A stretch of 64,000 nt of DNA from DASTCZ01 sp035308165 (GTDB lineage: Bacteria > Acidobacteriota > Terriglobia > Acidiferrales > UBA7541). The stretch covers positions 1-64,000 of the forward strand of contig DATGHC010000044.1 in assembly GCA_035308165.1 (NCBI GenBank), given 5' to 3'. This document shows, in pieces, positions 1 to 7,999 of the stretch (position 1 is the stretch's first letter; every line of letters begins with the position of its first letter). The notes under the pieces were generated by a model. It had not been told where the DNA came from and made no database searches. It saw only the letters and a list, made by a program, of their open reading frames with translations. Made by a program: the position numbers and the translations under genes.

Positions 1-125
1 GCGGCGTATGTGTACGACCTGGTGGGCAAGATTCAGCAGGTGACCGATCCGACGGGAACGTATGCGTTCGCTTACGACACTTCGACCGGCTCAGTGCAGG
101 CACTTCGGCTGGCTCAGTGCAGGCA
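1..125 (+). pseudogene. RHS/YD-repeat protein fragment, truncated at both ends
   Basis: From base 1, frame 1 reads AAYVYDLVGKIQQVTDPTG followed by TYAFAYD, a recognisable YD/RHS repeat (YDxxGxIxxxTxxxG...YxYD). After about base 87 the RHS signal stops; the frame stays open to 849 only because it runs antisense through the HEAT-repeat gene, so that part is not believable coding sequence. The join contains a short duplication: GGCTCAGTGCAGGCA occurs at 88-102 and again at 111-125. The body of the gene lies left of the window. RHS proteins are large secreted or toxin-bearing polymorphic proteins; this piece is probably a decayed 3' end or a displaced tip. It could be the end of a live gene only if the stop at 849 were real. 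Confidence 0.6.
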
Positions 126-147
126 ACATGGGGCGGTTGAATTTAGA

Positions 148-1275
148 TCAGTGCGTCAGCACTTCCTCGAAAAAGGCCAGCGCGCGCGGATCGTTGGATT
201 GTCCGAGCCAGAACATGGCCTGCTTGCGCACGGCGGCATTCTTGTTGGAGCGCGCAACTTCAATCAGCTTGGGAACGCCTTCGTCCTTTGGCATCTGGCT
301 CAGCGCGAAGACCGCCTTCTTCTTTACATCAGTGTCCGGATCATTTTCGATGGCTTCCGTAATCGCCCCCGCGGCGCGCTGCCCGGCCTTTTGAGCCAGC
401 CAGAAAAGCGCCTGGCCGCGCACACGCGAGCTCTCGTCTTCCTTGGCCATGCGAATCAACTCGTCGAGCGCATCCTTCTCGCGGCTCTGCGTCAGCGCAA
501 AGGTCACCTGTTCGCGCACCTTTGGGCTGGTGTCGCTCTTCGCCATGCGCTTCAGCATGTCCAGCCCCTCGCGTCCCCGCGAATTTCCCAGCCAAAACGC
601 GGTCTTGGAGCGCAGCGATTCCGGCTTGTCGAGCGCGATAAAGGAAGAGAGGGCGCGGTCCGCGGAAGCGTCCTTGGTCATGGCAATGGCGCGCACGGCG
701 CTATCCACCGGCTCGCGGCCTTCGCGAGTGTCGGATTCCGGCGCCAAGGCAATTCCTGTAAGTACCGTGACGCTATCGGCCGCGCTCACACCCGTAAGCC
801 AGATCATGCGCATCCCGCCGGCATCCACCTGGCAGTCTTCGGTCAGTGACAAGATCCTTCCGACGCGATGATCCGCCAATCGCAGCAACATAAACATTTC
901 CTGCGGGCCTTCCAATCGGACCGTTCCGCCGCCGGTGATTGGCCGGTCGCTCTCTGTTTCATTGGTGCCGCGTGAAGATTCAATCGAGCACGGATTGCAG
1001 TTGCCATTCCCGTAATCCGACGACCACGAGCCGCAGCACATGGAGCGCCAGCGGCCGTCCTTAGCTTCAATCATGGGAACAGCGTACCCGACCCACAAAG
1101 GCGAGGTTTGCGACGACGCAATACCGCGAATCGTGGAATCAAGCGATCCCGAAACAGCGCGGGTTTCCAGTTGCGCGTTCCTGATCTGCGATCCCGTGGG
1201 CGCCTGGGCTCCTGCGGAAATCGAGCAAACCAGGAAAATGGCCGCCAGCAGCGGAATTAATCCTACTTTTCGCAT
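148..1275 (-). CDS. exported HEAT-repeat protein (last gene of the sigma/HEAT operon)
   Basis: 375 residues. An N-terminal signal peptide (hydrophobic LIPLLAAIFLVCSISAGAQA, residues 6-25) predicts export. Residues 76-100 form a Cys/Gly/Ser-rich patch with cysteines at 80, 81, 93 and 96 that the sister proteins lack. From about residue 190 to the end there are five or six HEAT-like helical repeats of about 31 residues, each with an (A/V)xFxLxQ/N core. It starts with ATG after GGGGGATACTGCG and lies 26 bases after the previous HEAT gene, so it is read in the same operon. HEAT repeats are protein-binding scaffolds; the partner is unknown. Unlike its three upstream paralogues it ends FFEEVLTH rather than in the shared EILNK tail, so it is the most diverged member. 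Confidence 0.8.
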   Translation of the reverse strand: MRKVGLIPLLAAIFLVCSISAGAQAPTGSQIRNAQLETRAVSGSLDSTIRGIASSQTSPLWVGYAVPMIEAKDGRWRSMCCGSWSSDYGNGNCNPCSIESSRGTNETESDRPITGGGTVRLEGPQEMFMLLRLADHRVGRILSLTEDCQVDAGGMRMIWLTGVSAADSVTVLTGIALAPESDTREGREPVDSAVRAIAMTKDASADRALSSFIALDKPESLRSKTAFWLGNSRGREGLDMLKRMAKSDTSPKVREQVTFALTQSREKDALDELIRMAKEDESSRVRGQALFWLAQKAGQRAAGAITEAIENDPDTDVKKKAVFALSQMPKDEGVPKLIEVARSNKNAAVRKQAMFWLGQSNDPRALAFFEEVLTH

Positions 1276-1301
1276 CGCAGTATCCCCCTTCAGGGCCGTA
1301 C

Positions 1302-2246
1302 TTACTTGTTCAGAATTTCCACCAGATAGTCCGTCGCTTCCTTCGAGTTCATCATGGAAAGCTGGCGCACCGCATATTTCTTCAATTCGGGATCGGTTTC
1401 CATTTTGGCTACCGCAATCAAAGCTTTCGCATTTTGCCGGTTGGAAAACGCACGCAGAATTTCCTTCCGCACATTGGAATCTTTTTCTGTTCCGTACAAC
1501 TTGGTGAGAATCGCTTCCGGGCCGCCTCCGTCGGTCATTTCCATTGCCCGGATGGCCGCTTGCCGCATGGTTGCTGAAGAATCGTTCTGCGCAATCTGAC
1601 CGATGGCCTCGGCGTTTCCGCTCATACCCAGGCCGCGCAATATCTGAGCCTTTACCTCGTCCGAGGATTCGGTCTTGTAAAGTTGCAGGAGCGCATCGGA
1701 AGCGCTCATCATCCCAAGTTGACGGGCTGCTTCGCCGCGCAGGTCCGTGTTCTTTTCATCCTTGGCCGCAGCCAGCAGACGGCCCTGGTCGCCCGCAATC
1801 ATGAAGGCTCGCAGGATCATCCGCTTGACTCCCGTATCCGTCGAGGATGCGTATAGATCGGCCAGTGCTTTACGCGCGTCATCGCCGCCCATAATTCCCA
1901 GCTGGCGGATGGCCTCGCTTTGCAATGAAGTGTTGGATTCGCCACGCGCAAAACGGACCAGCACTTCCCGCGCGTGAGCGGTGTCCTCCTGTCCCAGGAT
2001 GGAGATCGCCTTTTTCTTTAACTCAATGGAAGAGTTGCCGGCCAGCAGTTTTTCGATCTGGGGGACGGCGACCGCGGCGTCGGCTTGCCGCAGGCCGTTG
2101 AGCGCCATCATTTTCATTTCCTCATCGCTGACGCTCGCCGCCCCGCTTTGTCCGCTCGCTGTGGTCTGTGCAGGCACTGTCCCGCTGGTAATCACCGCGC
2201 CCAGGGCCAGTGTTGCCGTCATGGCCAGCATTCGTGTCGTATTCAT
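1302..2246 (-). CDS. exported HEAT-repeat protein
   Basis: 314 residues with a signal peptide (residues 1-27, cut near VPAQ). A short Ser/Gly linker is followed by the motif DEEMKMMALNGLRQAD, shared almost word for word with the next two upstream genes, then about eight HEAT-like repeats of 30 residues to the C-terminal tail YLVEILNK. A GGAGAGAGG ribosome site precedes the ATG. It sits 28 bases after the 425-residue HEAT protein. No catalytic motif is visible. The repeats alternate between short units and units containing LYxTExS, the same two-repeat period found in the neighbours, so the genes are clear paralogues. Role: a periplasmic protein-interaction scaffold (family knowledge); the ligand is not inferable. 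Confidence 0.8.
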   Translation of the reverse strand: MNTTRMLAMTATLALGAVITSGTVPAQTTASGQSGAASVSDEEMKMMALNGLRQADAAVAVPQIEKLLAGNSSIELKKKAISILGQEDTAHAREVLVRFARGESNTSLQSEAIRQLGIMGGDDARKALADLYASSTDTGVKRMILRAFMIAGDQGRLLAAAKDEKNTDLRGEAARQLGMMSASDALLQLYKTESSDEVKAQILRGLGMSGNAEAIGQIAQNDSSATMRQAAIRAMEMTDGGGPEAILTKLYGTEKDSNVRKEILRAFSNRQNAKALIAVAKMETDPELKKYAVRQLSMMNSKEATDYLVEILNK

Positions 2247-2274
2247 TGCCTCTCTCCAGTCTTTCTCGCCGTTT

Positions 2275-3552
2275 CTATTTGTTCAGGATCTCCATCATGT
2301 AAGCGGCCGCGTCTTTGTCATCCATGTTGGAAAGCTCGTGGATAATGTACTTCTTCAGTTCCGGATTGGTTTCTTTGCGGGCGATGGCCACAAGAATCTT
2401 TGCATTGTCCTGGCCGGCGAGCGCGTGGAGAATTTCCTGCTTCACGCCCGAGTCTTTTTCCTTGTCGTATAACTTTGCCAGTGCAGGACCAGAGGTGTCC
2501 CCGTCTATGTTGCCCAGGCCATGAATGGCCTGCGACCGCATCTCCGCCGAGGCGTCATTTTCAGCAATTTGCGCCAGCTCTTTTTCCGCGTCGGCGTTGG
2601 CCAACGCATGGAGGATCCCCTCCTTCACGCTGGTGTCTTTTTCCTTTCCGTACAAACCGATCAGCGCAGGTGCGGCTACTCCCTCGTCCATGTTTGCCAG
2701 GCCATGAATCGCCTGCAGCCGCATCTCCGCTGAAGCGTCATTCCCAGCAATTTGCGCCAGTTCTTTTTCCGCGTCGGCGTTGGCCAGCGCGTGGAGGATC
2801 TCCTCCTTCACGCTGCCGTCTTTTTCCTTTCCGTACAAACTAATCAGCGCCGGAGCCGCGGTACCCTCGTCTAAATTGCCAAGGCCATGGATGGCTTGCA
2901 GCCGCATTTCCGCCGATGAGTCATGCTCCGCGATTTGTGCCAGCTCCTTTTCCGCGTCGGCGTTGGCCAGCGCGTGGAGGATCTCACCCTTAATTTCGCT
3001 GGAAGTCTCGGTCTGATAGAGCTGGGAAAGCGCGGATGCCGAATCCATATTGCCCAACTGCCGTACCGCCTCGCCGCGCATTTCGATATTCTTTTCGCCC
3101 TTGGCCACGGCAAGTAGTTGTTCCTCGTCGTTCGCGTTCCCGAAGGCGCGCAGTATCTGCTCTTTGACGTCACTGTCGGTTGCCTTGGAGTAAATGTCCG
3201 CCAGAGTCTTCAGGGAGGCTGCGTCCCCATCATCTCCAATGTGGCGAATGGCTTCGACCTGCAACTTGGGATTCGACTGTCCCCGCGCGATACGCTCGAG
3301 CAAACCTATCGATTCGGCGGTGCCCATGTCCGAAAGTATCGACACCAACCTCTCCTTCATCTCCAGAGAGACATCGCTTGCCAACACCTTTTCGATCTGG
3401 CCCACTGCGGCGGTCGGGTTGGAGTCGCTCAGTCCGCGGATCGCCTCCATCTTCATTTCCTCGGTATCCTGGGTGGACTGCTTTTGAGTTTGTGCCGCCG
3501 CCCCGATCGCCCCCATGGAAAATAATGCAACCGCAATCAGCAATCGCTTCAT
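2275..3552 (-). CDS. exported HEAT-repeat protein with three near-identical 61-residue modules
   Basis: 425 residues from the ATG at 3552, chosen because GAGAGG lies 8 bases upstream and the protein then opens with a clean signal peptide (KRLLIAVALFSMGAIGAAAQ); a GTG at 3570 overlapping the upstream stop is the alternative. The body is all HEAT-like helical repeats. Its middle consists of three tandem 61-residue modules (DNA 2431-2979) each starting LHALANADAEKELAQIA and ending LYxKEKDxxVKxxI, so a pair of HEAT repeats has been copied twice recently. The tail YMMEILNK matches the sister proteins. It is cotranscribed with the 636-residue HEAT/TPR gene. No enzyme motif is visible; a periplasmic scaffold is the best reading. 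Confidence 0.82.
   Translation of the reverse strand: MKRLLIAVALFSMGAIGAAAQTQKQSTQDTEEMKMEAIRGLSDSNPTAAVGQIEKVLASDVSLEMKERLVSILSDMGTAESIGLLERIARGQSNPKLQVEAIRHIGDDGDAASLKTLADIYSKATDSDVKEQILRAFGNANDEEQLLAVAKGEKNIEMRGEAVRQLGNMDSASALSQLYQTETSSEIKGEILHALANADAEKELAQIAEHDSSAEMRLQAIHGLGNLDEGTAAPALISLYGKEKDGSVKEEILHALANADAEKELAQIAGNDASAEMRLQAIHGLANMDEGVAAPALIGLYGKEKDTSVKEGILHALANADAEKELAQIAENDASAEMRSQAIHGLGNIDGDTSGPALAKLYDKEKDSGVKQEILHALAGQDNAKILVAIARKETNPELKKYIIHELSNMDDKDAAAYMMEILNK
2431..2979 (-). repeat. three tandem 183 bp coding repeats
   Basis: Bases starting TTTTTCCGCGTCGGCGTTGG recur at 2581, 2764 and (one mismatch) 2947, exactly 183 bases apart. They encode three 61-residue two-HEAT modules. 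High identity at DNA level, including silent positions, points to recent in-frame duplication. Confidence 0.85.
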
Positions 3553-3566
3553 GGTCATGTCCTCTC

Positions 3567-5477
3567 TCACTTGTTCAGAATCTCCATCAGATATTCCATC
3601 GCGTCCTTGTTGTTGCCCATAATCGAGAGCTGCGAAATAATGGCTTTCTTCAGGGTTGGATCGGTTTCTTTCCGCGCGATCTCCACCATGCTCTTGGCGT
3701 CACCGGCCAGGAACAGCGCGTTGATCACTTTCTTGCGAATCTCCGTGTCCGGGTCAGAGTTGTAGATTTCAACCAGCGTTCCATCACTCTCCTTGCCCAT
3801 CAACCCGAGATAATTGATGGCCGAAAGCCTCAGGCTGTGATCTTTCTCGTGCTTGGCCAGCTCGCCCATTCGCTCACGGTCCCCGGAAAGAAAAACTGCA
3901 TTGAGCACCTTTTTGCGGATTTCCGGATCCGGATCGGAACTGTAAATATTGGCCAGGATCGAGTTGCTCTCCCGGCCCATCAAGCCAAGGTAGTTGATGG
4001 CCGAAAGCCGCAGGCTATGATCTTTCTCGCTCATGGCCAGTTTTCCCATCTGTTCTCTGTCGCCCGATAGAAAAATTGCATTCAGCACCTTTTTCCGAAT
4101 TTCGGGGTCGGGATCAGAGTTGTAAATGTTGGCCAGGGTGGTGTTGCTGTCCCGGCCCATCAGCCCCAGGTCATTAATCGCCGCAAGACGCAGCGAATGA
4201 TCGGTTTCTTTCATCGCCAGGTCACCCACGCGCTGACGGTCGCCCGCCAACCACATGGCTTGCAGAATTTGCTTCTTCACTTCCACCGAGGTTTCGTTCT
4301 GGTACATCTGCCAGACCTCTTCCTTGGCCCCCATCTGTCCGAGCAGGCGGATTGCTTCCGCGCGCAGCGCCGGGTCTTTTTCTGTCTTAGCCGCATTCAA
4401 CATTTGTGTCTTGTCGCCGGACTGCATCAGCGCCTGCAGAACCGTCTTCTTGGTGTCAATGTCGCTGGAGGAAGAATAAATCTGTGCCAGCGCCTCGCGG
4501 CCCGCAGACCCACTGTAGATGCCCAACGCCTGGATGGCCTTCTGCTGCAAGGCGGGATTGGCTTCACCGCGAGCCAGCTTAATCATCAGCGCATGCGCTT
4601 CGGGCGAATTCGATTGGGCCAGGACAAACAGGGCTTGCTGCCGCACTTTCAAGCAGTCCGGGCTGTGGAGCATTTTTTCAAGAAGTGGAACGGCTTTGGC
4701 CGGGTCGGCCTGCTGAAGGCCGTTAATGGCCATCAACTTCAGTTCACAATCGCTTTCTAAATCGGGCGAAACCGTCTGCCCCGACTTTTGCCTGATTTCA
4801 ATCTCGATGGACTTCGCATCATCAATCCACTTGCTCTTGGGATAGTCGCGCTCCAATTCTGCGATGGTTGTAAGCGCCTCGGCGCGCTTTCCCTCTTTGT
4901 TCAGCGCCCAGGCTTTCCAGTGCAGCGCGGCATCGGCCTTGTTGCCCTTCATTTGCGCCACTTGATCGAAAATTTCCACCGCCCGGTCGTACTTCGTATC
5001 ATTCAAAGCTCGTGAGCCCTCGTTATAAAGTTGAGTTTCGTGGTCGGCGCGCGCCTTGTCGGAATCGCTTCCGCCGCGGTCTTGCGACTCAAATTCGACG
5101 GCATCAAAATCCCCCACCCATCCCAGACGTGGCCCCGCGATCTCTAGTGATTTTCCGCCCGCCTCCAACGACGCCCCCACAGAATCCAGCAGCGAACCGA
5201 CGCCTTCCAGATCAGCGTCCAATGCGCCGATTCCCAAACCCTGTCCGATGCCGCCGGTAACGCCCCAGCCAATTCCGCCGCCGACGCCACCGCTGATTCC
5301 ACCGCCTACACCACCCAAGACCCCGCCGCTCACGCCTTCTGAGTGCCTGCCGCGTCCGCTGCCTTGGCCCGCGGACCGTGCTTGCGCCCCGGCGGAGAAA
5401 GCCAGCGAAAGGGCCGCTGTGGCTCCCAGCGCGAATCCAATTGTTCGTCGTACAAAGTAATTTCCCATGCTTCTCAT
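3567..5477 (-). CDS. exported glycine-rich / TPR / HEAT-repeat protein
   Basis: 636 residues from the ATG at 5477 (GAGG 8 bases upstream); a TTG at 5498 is the upstream alternative. The order is: signal peptide (FALGATAALSLAFSAGAQA); a low-complexity glycine stretch of GGVGGG/GGIG type (about residues 50-85); a linker; a TPR-like helical pair (LYNEGSRALNDTKYDRAVEI to IAELERDYPKSKW) resembling YbgF/BamD-type outer-membrane TPRs; then HEAT repeats to the tail YLMEILNK. Three 60-residue modules beginning GDRxxxGxLA and ending PDxEIRKKVxNA are tandem copies (DNA 3705-4244). Its stop overlaps the GTG of the next gene. First effector gene after the anti-sigma factor, 27 bases downstream. Function unknown; likely a periplasmic scaffold. 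Confidence 0.82.
   Translation of the reverse strand: MRSMGNYFVRRTIGFALGATAALSLAFSAGAQARSAGQGSGRGRHSEGVSGGVLGGVGGGISGGVGGGIGWGVTGGIGQGLGIGALDADLEGVGSLLDSVGASLEAGGKSLEIAGPRLGWVGDFDAVEFESQDRGGSDSDKARADHETQLYNEGSRALNDTKYDRAVEIFDQVAQMKGNKADAALHWKAWALNKEGKRAEALTTIAELERDYPKSKWIDDAKSIEIEIRQKSGQTVSPDLESDCELKLMAINGLQQADPAKAVPLLEKMLHSPDCLKVRQQALFVLAQSNSPEAHALMIKLARGEANPALQQKAIQALGIYSGSAGREALAQIYSSSSDIDTKKTVLQALMQSGDKTQMLNAAKTEKDPALRAEAIRLLGQMGAKEEVWQMYQNETSVEVKKQILQAMWLAGDRQRVGDLAMKETDHSLRLAAINDLGLMGRDSNTTLANIYNSDPDPEIRKKVLNAIFLSGDREQMGKLAMSEKDHSLRLSAINYLGLMGRESNSILANIYSSDPDPEIRKKVLNAVFLSGDRERMGELAKHEKDHSLRLSAINYLGLMGKESDGTLVEIYNSDPDTEIRKKVINALFLAGDAKSMVEIARKETDPTLKKAIISQLSIMGNNKDAMEYLMEILNK
3705..4244 (-). 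repeat. three tandem 180 bp coding repeats
   Basis: Encodes three 60-residue HEAT-pair modules with the shared core DHSLRL-A-IN-LGLMG. The units are 4065-4244, 3885-4064 and 3705-3884 and are strongly alike in DNA. The unit differs in sequence and length from the 183 bp unit of the next gene, so the two expansions are independent. Confidence 0.8.
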
Positions 5478-5504
5478 TTCACTTTCCTCTTTCTTCAAAA
5501 TCTC

Positions 5505-6335
5505 TTACGAGCCGCTGGATGACGCGCGCGGCGTCGCGGCCTTTTCCCGGTTGCGCACCGTTGAATCCAACACGCGCACCTTCAGCAACAATCCGCGGGC
5601 CGCGATCCCTTGCTGTAGCTGGTCCAGCTGCTCCGCGCTCACCTTTGAGGGGCTGTGCGCGATTTCCAGCAGGATTGGCTCGAGATCATCCAGCACGCTG
5701 GCCACCGCGTTGTCGCCGGTTTTCAAAGCTGTTTGCCGGTAAATCCGGTTCGAGTTCACCAGGTCCTCGGCGCGCTGCTGCTCTTGCGAAATGTCCACTT
5801 CCTTGTCCTTCGCGTTGCCCGCAACTTCCGGCTCCGCGTTGGAGATTTCCAGCAGGATGGACTGAGCTTTGTCCAGATGATCGCCCACGGCAACAAGCAG
5901 GATCCTTTCGCGCACCTGAGTGGGATTCCTTGCAACCACATCCTGTGCCGGGCTTACTGGAGGTGTTCTCATGCCGCCAATCGGAATGTAACGCCCGGCA
6001 AGGAACGCCGCGACAATCAGTGTCGCCACCGCACCTATGGTGACCAGCCGCCTGGGTGACATCCACGCCGTCCACGCGCTCCAATCAAATCCTGGCCGCG
6101 CCCCGGCCCCGGGGGCCCGGTCGAGCTTCGGCGCAATCGCGTGCCACAGCCGAGTCTCGTAATTCGCGCCCGGCTCAGCCACCGGAAGTGCGTCCACATA
6201 GGCCAGCACCTGCTCCAGCGCATCATAGGATTTGCGGCACTCCGGACATTCGCGAAGATGCTGCTCCACCGCCGGCGTGTCGGCCGCATCGCCATAGCGG
6301 TATTCCAAAAGTTGCTGTTCGTCCAAGTGATTCAT
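5505..6335 (-). CDS. anti-sigma factor with zf-HC2 zinc finger
   Basis: 276 residues. The N-terminus has the zinc-binding anti-sigma signature H26-x3-C30-x2-C33 (HLRECPEC) that holds an ECF sigma factor at the membrane. One membrane helix lies at about residues 97-115 (LVTIGAVATLIVAAFLAG). The periplasmic C-terminal half (about residues 120-276) is charged and helical, without a recognised domain, and would be the sensing part. It begins one base after the sigma stop, so sigma and anti-sigma are translationally coupled. By analogy with ZAS-family proteins it keeps the sigma factor of 6337-6951 inactive until an envelope signal arrives; the direct partner is inferred from gene order. Confidence 0.88.
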   Translation of the reverse strand: MNHLDEQQLLEYRYGDAADTPAVEQHLRECPECRKSYDALEQVLAYVDALPVAEPGANYETRLWHAIAPKLDRAPGAGARPGFDWSAWTAWMSPRRLVTIGAVATLIVAAFLAGRYIPIGGMRTPPVSPAQDVVARNPTQVRERILLVAVGDHLDKAQSILLEISNAEPEVAGNAKDKEVDISQEQQRAEDLVNSNRIYRQTALKTGDNAVASVLDDLEPILLEIAHSPSKVSAEQLDQLQQGIAARGLLLKVRVLDSTVRNREKAATPRASSSGS

Positions 6336-6336
6336 T

Positions 6337-6951
6337 TCAGCTCGCGTTTCCTTTTGCTATCTGTCTTTGACTGACTAACGGTTCCAAAGTCCTGCGCAAT
6401 TTTTGCACCGCTCGAAAAACGCTGTTCTTTGTCGCTCCCGCTCCCAGTCCCAACGTGCTGCCAATCTCTTCAATGGACCGTCCCTCGAAATGCCGCAGCA
6501 CAAATGCGGTGCGCTCTACGGGGCTCAGCTCCATCATCGCCGCCTTCACCTTGTCCCGGACTTCACCGCTCAACATCAGCCGGTCCGGGCCCGGGTCGGT
6601 GCTCACGGCCAGGTCCAGCGGGTCAAGCTCTTCTTCCCCCGTTCCTGAAGGTTGTTGACGATGGATTGCTTCCGGCTTGCGCTTGCGCATCAGGTCCAGC
6701 GCGCAGTTCACTCCGATGCGGTAGAGCCATGTCCCGAAGTTGGCGCGCGACTCGAACTTGTCCAGCCGCCGGTAGGCCCTCAGCATGGCCTCCTGCACCA
6801 CTTCTTCCGCGTCGTGTTCGTTTCCGGTCATTCGATAAGCGAGGCGGAAAAGACTTCGCCCGTGGCGTTCAACCAGTACGCGAAACGCGTCCTGATCCCC
6901 GCCCAGGGCTTGCTGGACCTGCTCAGCATCTCCGCCTTCCATCCGATTCAT
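6337..6951 (-). CDS. RNA polymerase ECF sigma factor (RpoE-like)
   Basis: 204 residues. Sigma region 2 lies at about 22-90 (FRLAYRMTGNEHDAEEVVQEA, then FGTWLYRIGVNCALDLMRKR, the -10 recognition and core-binding helices). Region 4 lies at about 135-188 (LSPVERTAFVLRHFEG, SIEEIGSTLGLGAGATKN), the -35 reading helix-turn-helix. This is the normal ECF length and order. It is the first gene of the operon that continues with its anti-sigma factor and four HEAT-repeat proteins, so those exported proteins are probably its targets or its signal-sensing partners. No obvious ribosome site precedes the ATG; ATG at 6942 (MEGGD) is an alternative start. Confidence 0.9.
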   Translation of the reverse strand: MNRMEGGDAEQVQQALGGDQDAFRVLVERHGRSLFRLAYRMTGNEHDAEEVVQEAMLRAYRRLDKFESRANFGTWLYRIGVNCALDLMRKRKPEAIHRQQPSGTGEEELDPLDLAVSTDPGPDRLMLSGEVRDKVKAAMMELSPVERTAFVLRHFEGRSIEEIGSTLGLGAGATKNSVFRAVQKLRRTLEPLVSQRQIAKGNAS

Positions 6952-7067
6952 TAGACCGGGGTTCCCCCTCAGCGGTTAGTATGATTTTTGGAACAGATTA
7001 CGCCTCCGGCAGGGTATCCCAGGGGCAGCCATTTAGGCCATTTCTAGAGGCGGAAATGCTCGTGTAG

Positions 7068-7107
7068 CCCAGGCCGGGTTCAAGGCCTGGGGATTCTCGC
7101 TGCCAGT
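7068..7107. repeat. hairpin repeat, copy 1 (8 bp stem plus 14-mer)
   Basis: CCCAGGCC (7068-7075) and GGCCTGGG (7084-7091) form an 8 bp stem with an 8 base loop; two bases later comes TTCTCGCTGCCAGT (7094-7107). The same architecture recurs at 12365-12404. The 274 base gap 6952-7225 holds otherwise only the leader of the sigma gene; no coding potential was seen. Confidence 0.7.
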
Positions 7108-7225
7108 CGCGCATCCGTCGCTGGCAACGGCACGCCTTTTCGTCCGATTTACCGTCCTGGGAGATTCAAGGATTTCTGGGGGCAACTCCCGATTGTGCCG
7201 GAGCGCGAATGGAAAGCGGCCAGCC

Positions 7226-7585
7226 CTACTTTTCGCCCTTTTTCCTGTCCACTTTGAGGACCAGCACGATTTCCTTGCGCGTGTCAAAACTCGAAACCGT
7301 GCGTGATATGGAGGTCATCCCGTTCAACTCCGCGTGAATGTCGAAGTCCACATTGGGATCCAGTCCGCTGAAGCGGTAAAGCCCCTGATCGTCGCTGATG
7401 TAGGTGCGAATAATTTGCGTTTTTTTATTCAGGAGATAAACGACGGCCCGGGGAAGCACGTTATCCGATTTGTCCACGACTGTGCCGGTCAACGTGCGCA
7501 ACGGAGATTCGCGTTGCCGCGCCGAAGCAGGCGCCAGAGCCGCGGCGATGCAAATTATCAAAGCCATGACAATCGTTGGTTTCAC
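7226..7585 (-). CDS. small exported CarboxypepD_reg-like (Ig-fold) protein
   Basis: 119 residues with a signal peptide (IVMALIICIAAALAPASA). The rest is one carboxypeptidase-regulatory-like beta-sandwich: LTGTVVDKSDNVLPRAVVYL, then DDQGLYRFSGLDP and a closing strand EIVLVLKV. Such domains are non-catalytic and in this phylum are common on secreted and TonB-linked proteins. The GTG start overlaps the stop of the upstream gene in GTGA, so the two related proteins are coupled. Compared with the neighbour it has no membrane anchor beyond the signal peptide. Role unknown; a structural or binding module is likely. Confidence 0.72.
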   Translation of the reverse strand: MKPTIVMALIICIAAALAPASARQRESPLRTLTGTVVDKSDNVLPRAVVYLLNKKTQIIRTYISDDQGLYRFSGLDPNVDFDIHAELNGMTSISRTVSSFDTRKEIVLVLKVDRKKGEK

Positions 7586-7983
7586 TGTTTCTTCTTCGAT
7601 TCAGGGACCATGTTGAATACCAGGTCCACCCGGTCGCCCACGATGGTCGCCACTCTTTTGGTTTGCGGAACGTAACCCTTGGCCTTCACCTCAATCTCAT
7701 AATCTCCGACGGAAGGAACGCGCGCTGCAAATTCGCCCCGGTTATCTGAGGTGAGTTCCCAGAGCGGTTTCTTCTTCTCCACGGGATGAATGCGAGCATC
7801 GGCTCCCGGAAGCGCGTGGCCGTCTGGAGTAAAGACCGTCGAATACAACAAACAATCATTCGGGCTTGGTTTTCGCTGCACTTGGGCGCGGGCCGCGAGG
7901 ACCACGCTTACTGCTGAAGTTAAAGCGGCAACCAGTAGGATTCCCCATAAGGTATGCGACCTGAAAAGACGGAATGAATGCAC
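7582..7983 (-). CDS. membrane-anchored CarboxypepD_reg-like protein
   Basis: 133 residues from the GTG at 7983. The open frame runs further upstream, to 8097, but that part is the antisense-frame echo of the acidic tail of the 8000-8242 gene (a Lys/Arg run), so I cut it. One hydrophobic segment (WGILLVAALTSAVSVVLAA) is followed by an Ig-like carboxypeptidase-regulatory fold: VFTPDGHALPGADARI, TSDNRGEFAARVP, GDYEIEVKAKGYVP. It lies 16 bases after the zinc-ribbon gene and overlaps the next Ig-like gene by four bases, forming a three-gene set. No strong ribosome site is seen at the GTG, so the start is tentative. Function unknown. Confidence 0.62.
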   Translation of the reverse strand: MHSFRLFRSHTLWGILLVAALTSAVSVVLAARAQVQRKPSPNDCLLYSTVFTPDGHALPGADARIHPVEKKKPLWELTSDNRGEFAARVPSVGDYEIEVKAKGYVPQTKRVATIVGDRVDLVFNMVPESKKKQ

Positions 7984-7999
7984 TTCGGACCGGGAGGAG

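Noticed and set aside
126..849. Continuation of the RHS open frame
   Set aside because: It lies antisense to the HEAT-repeat gene and shows no RHS pattern beyond about base 87.
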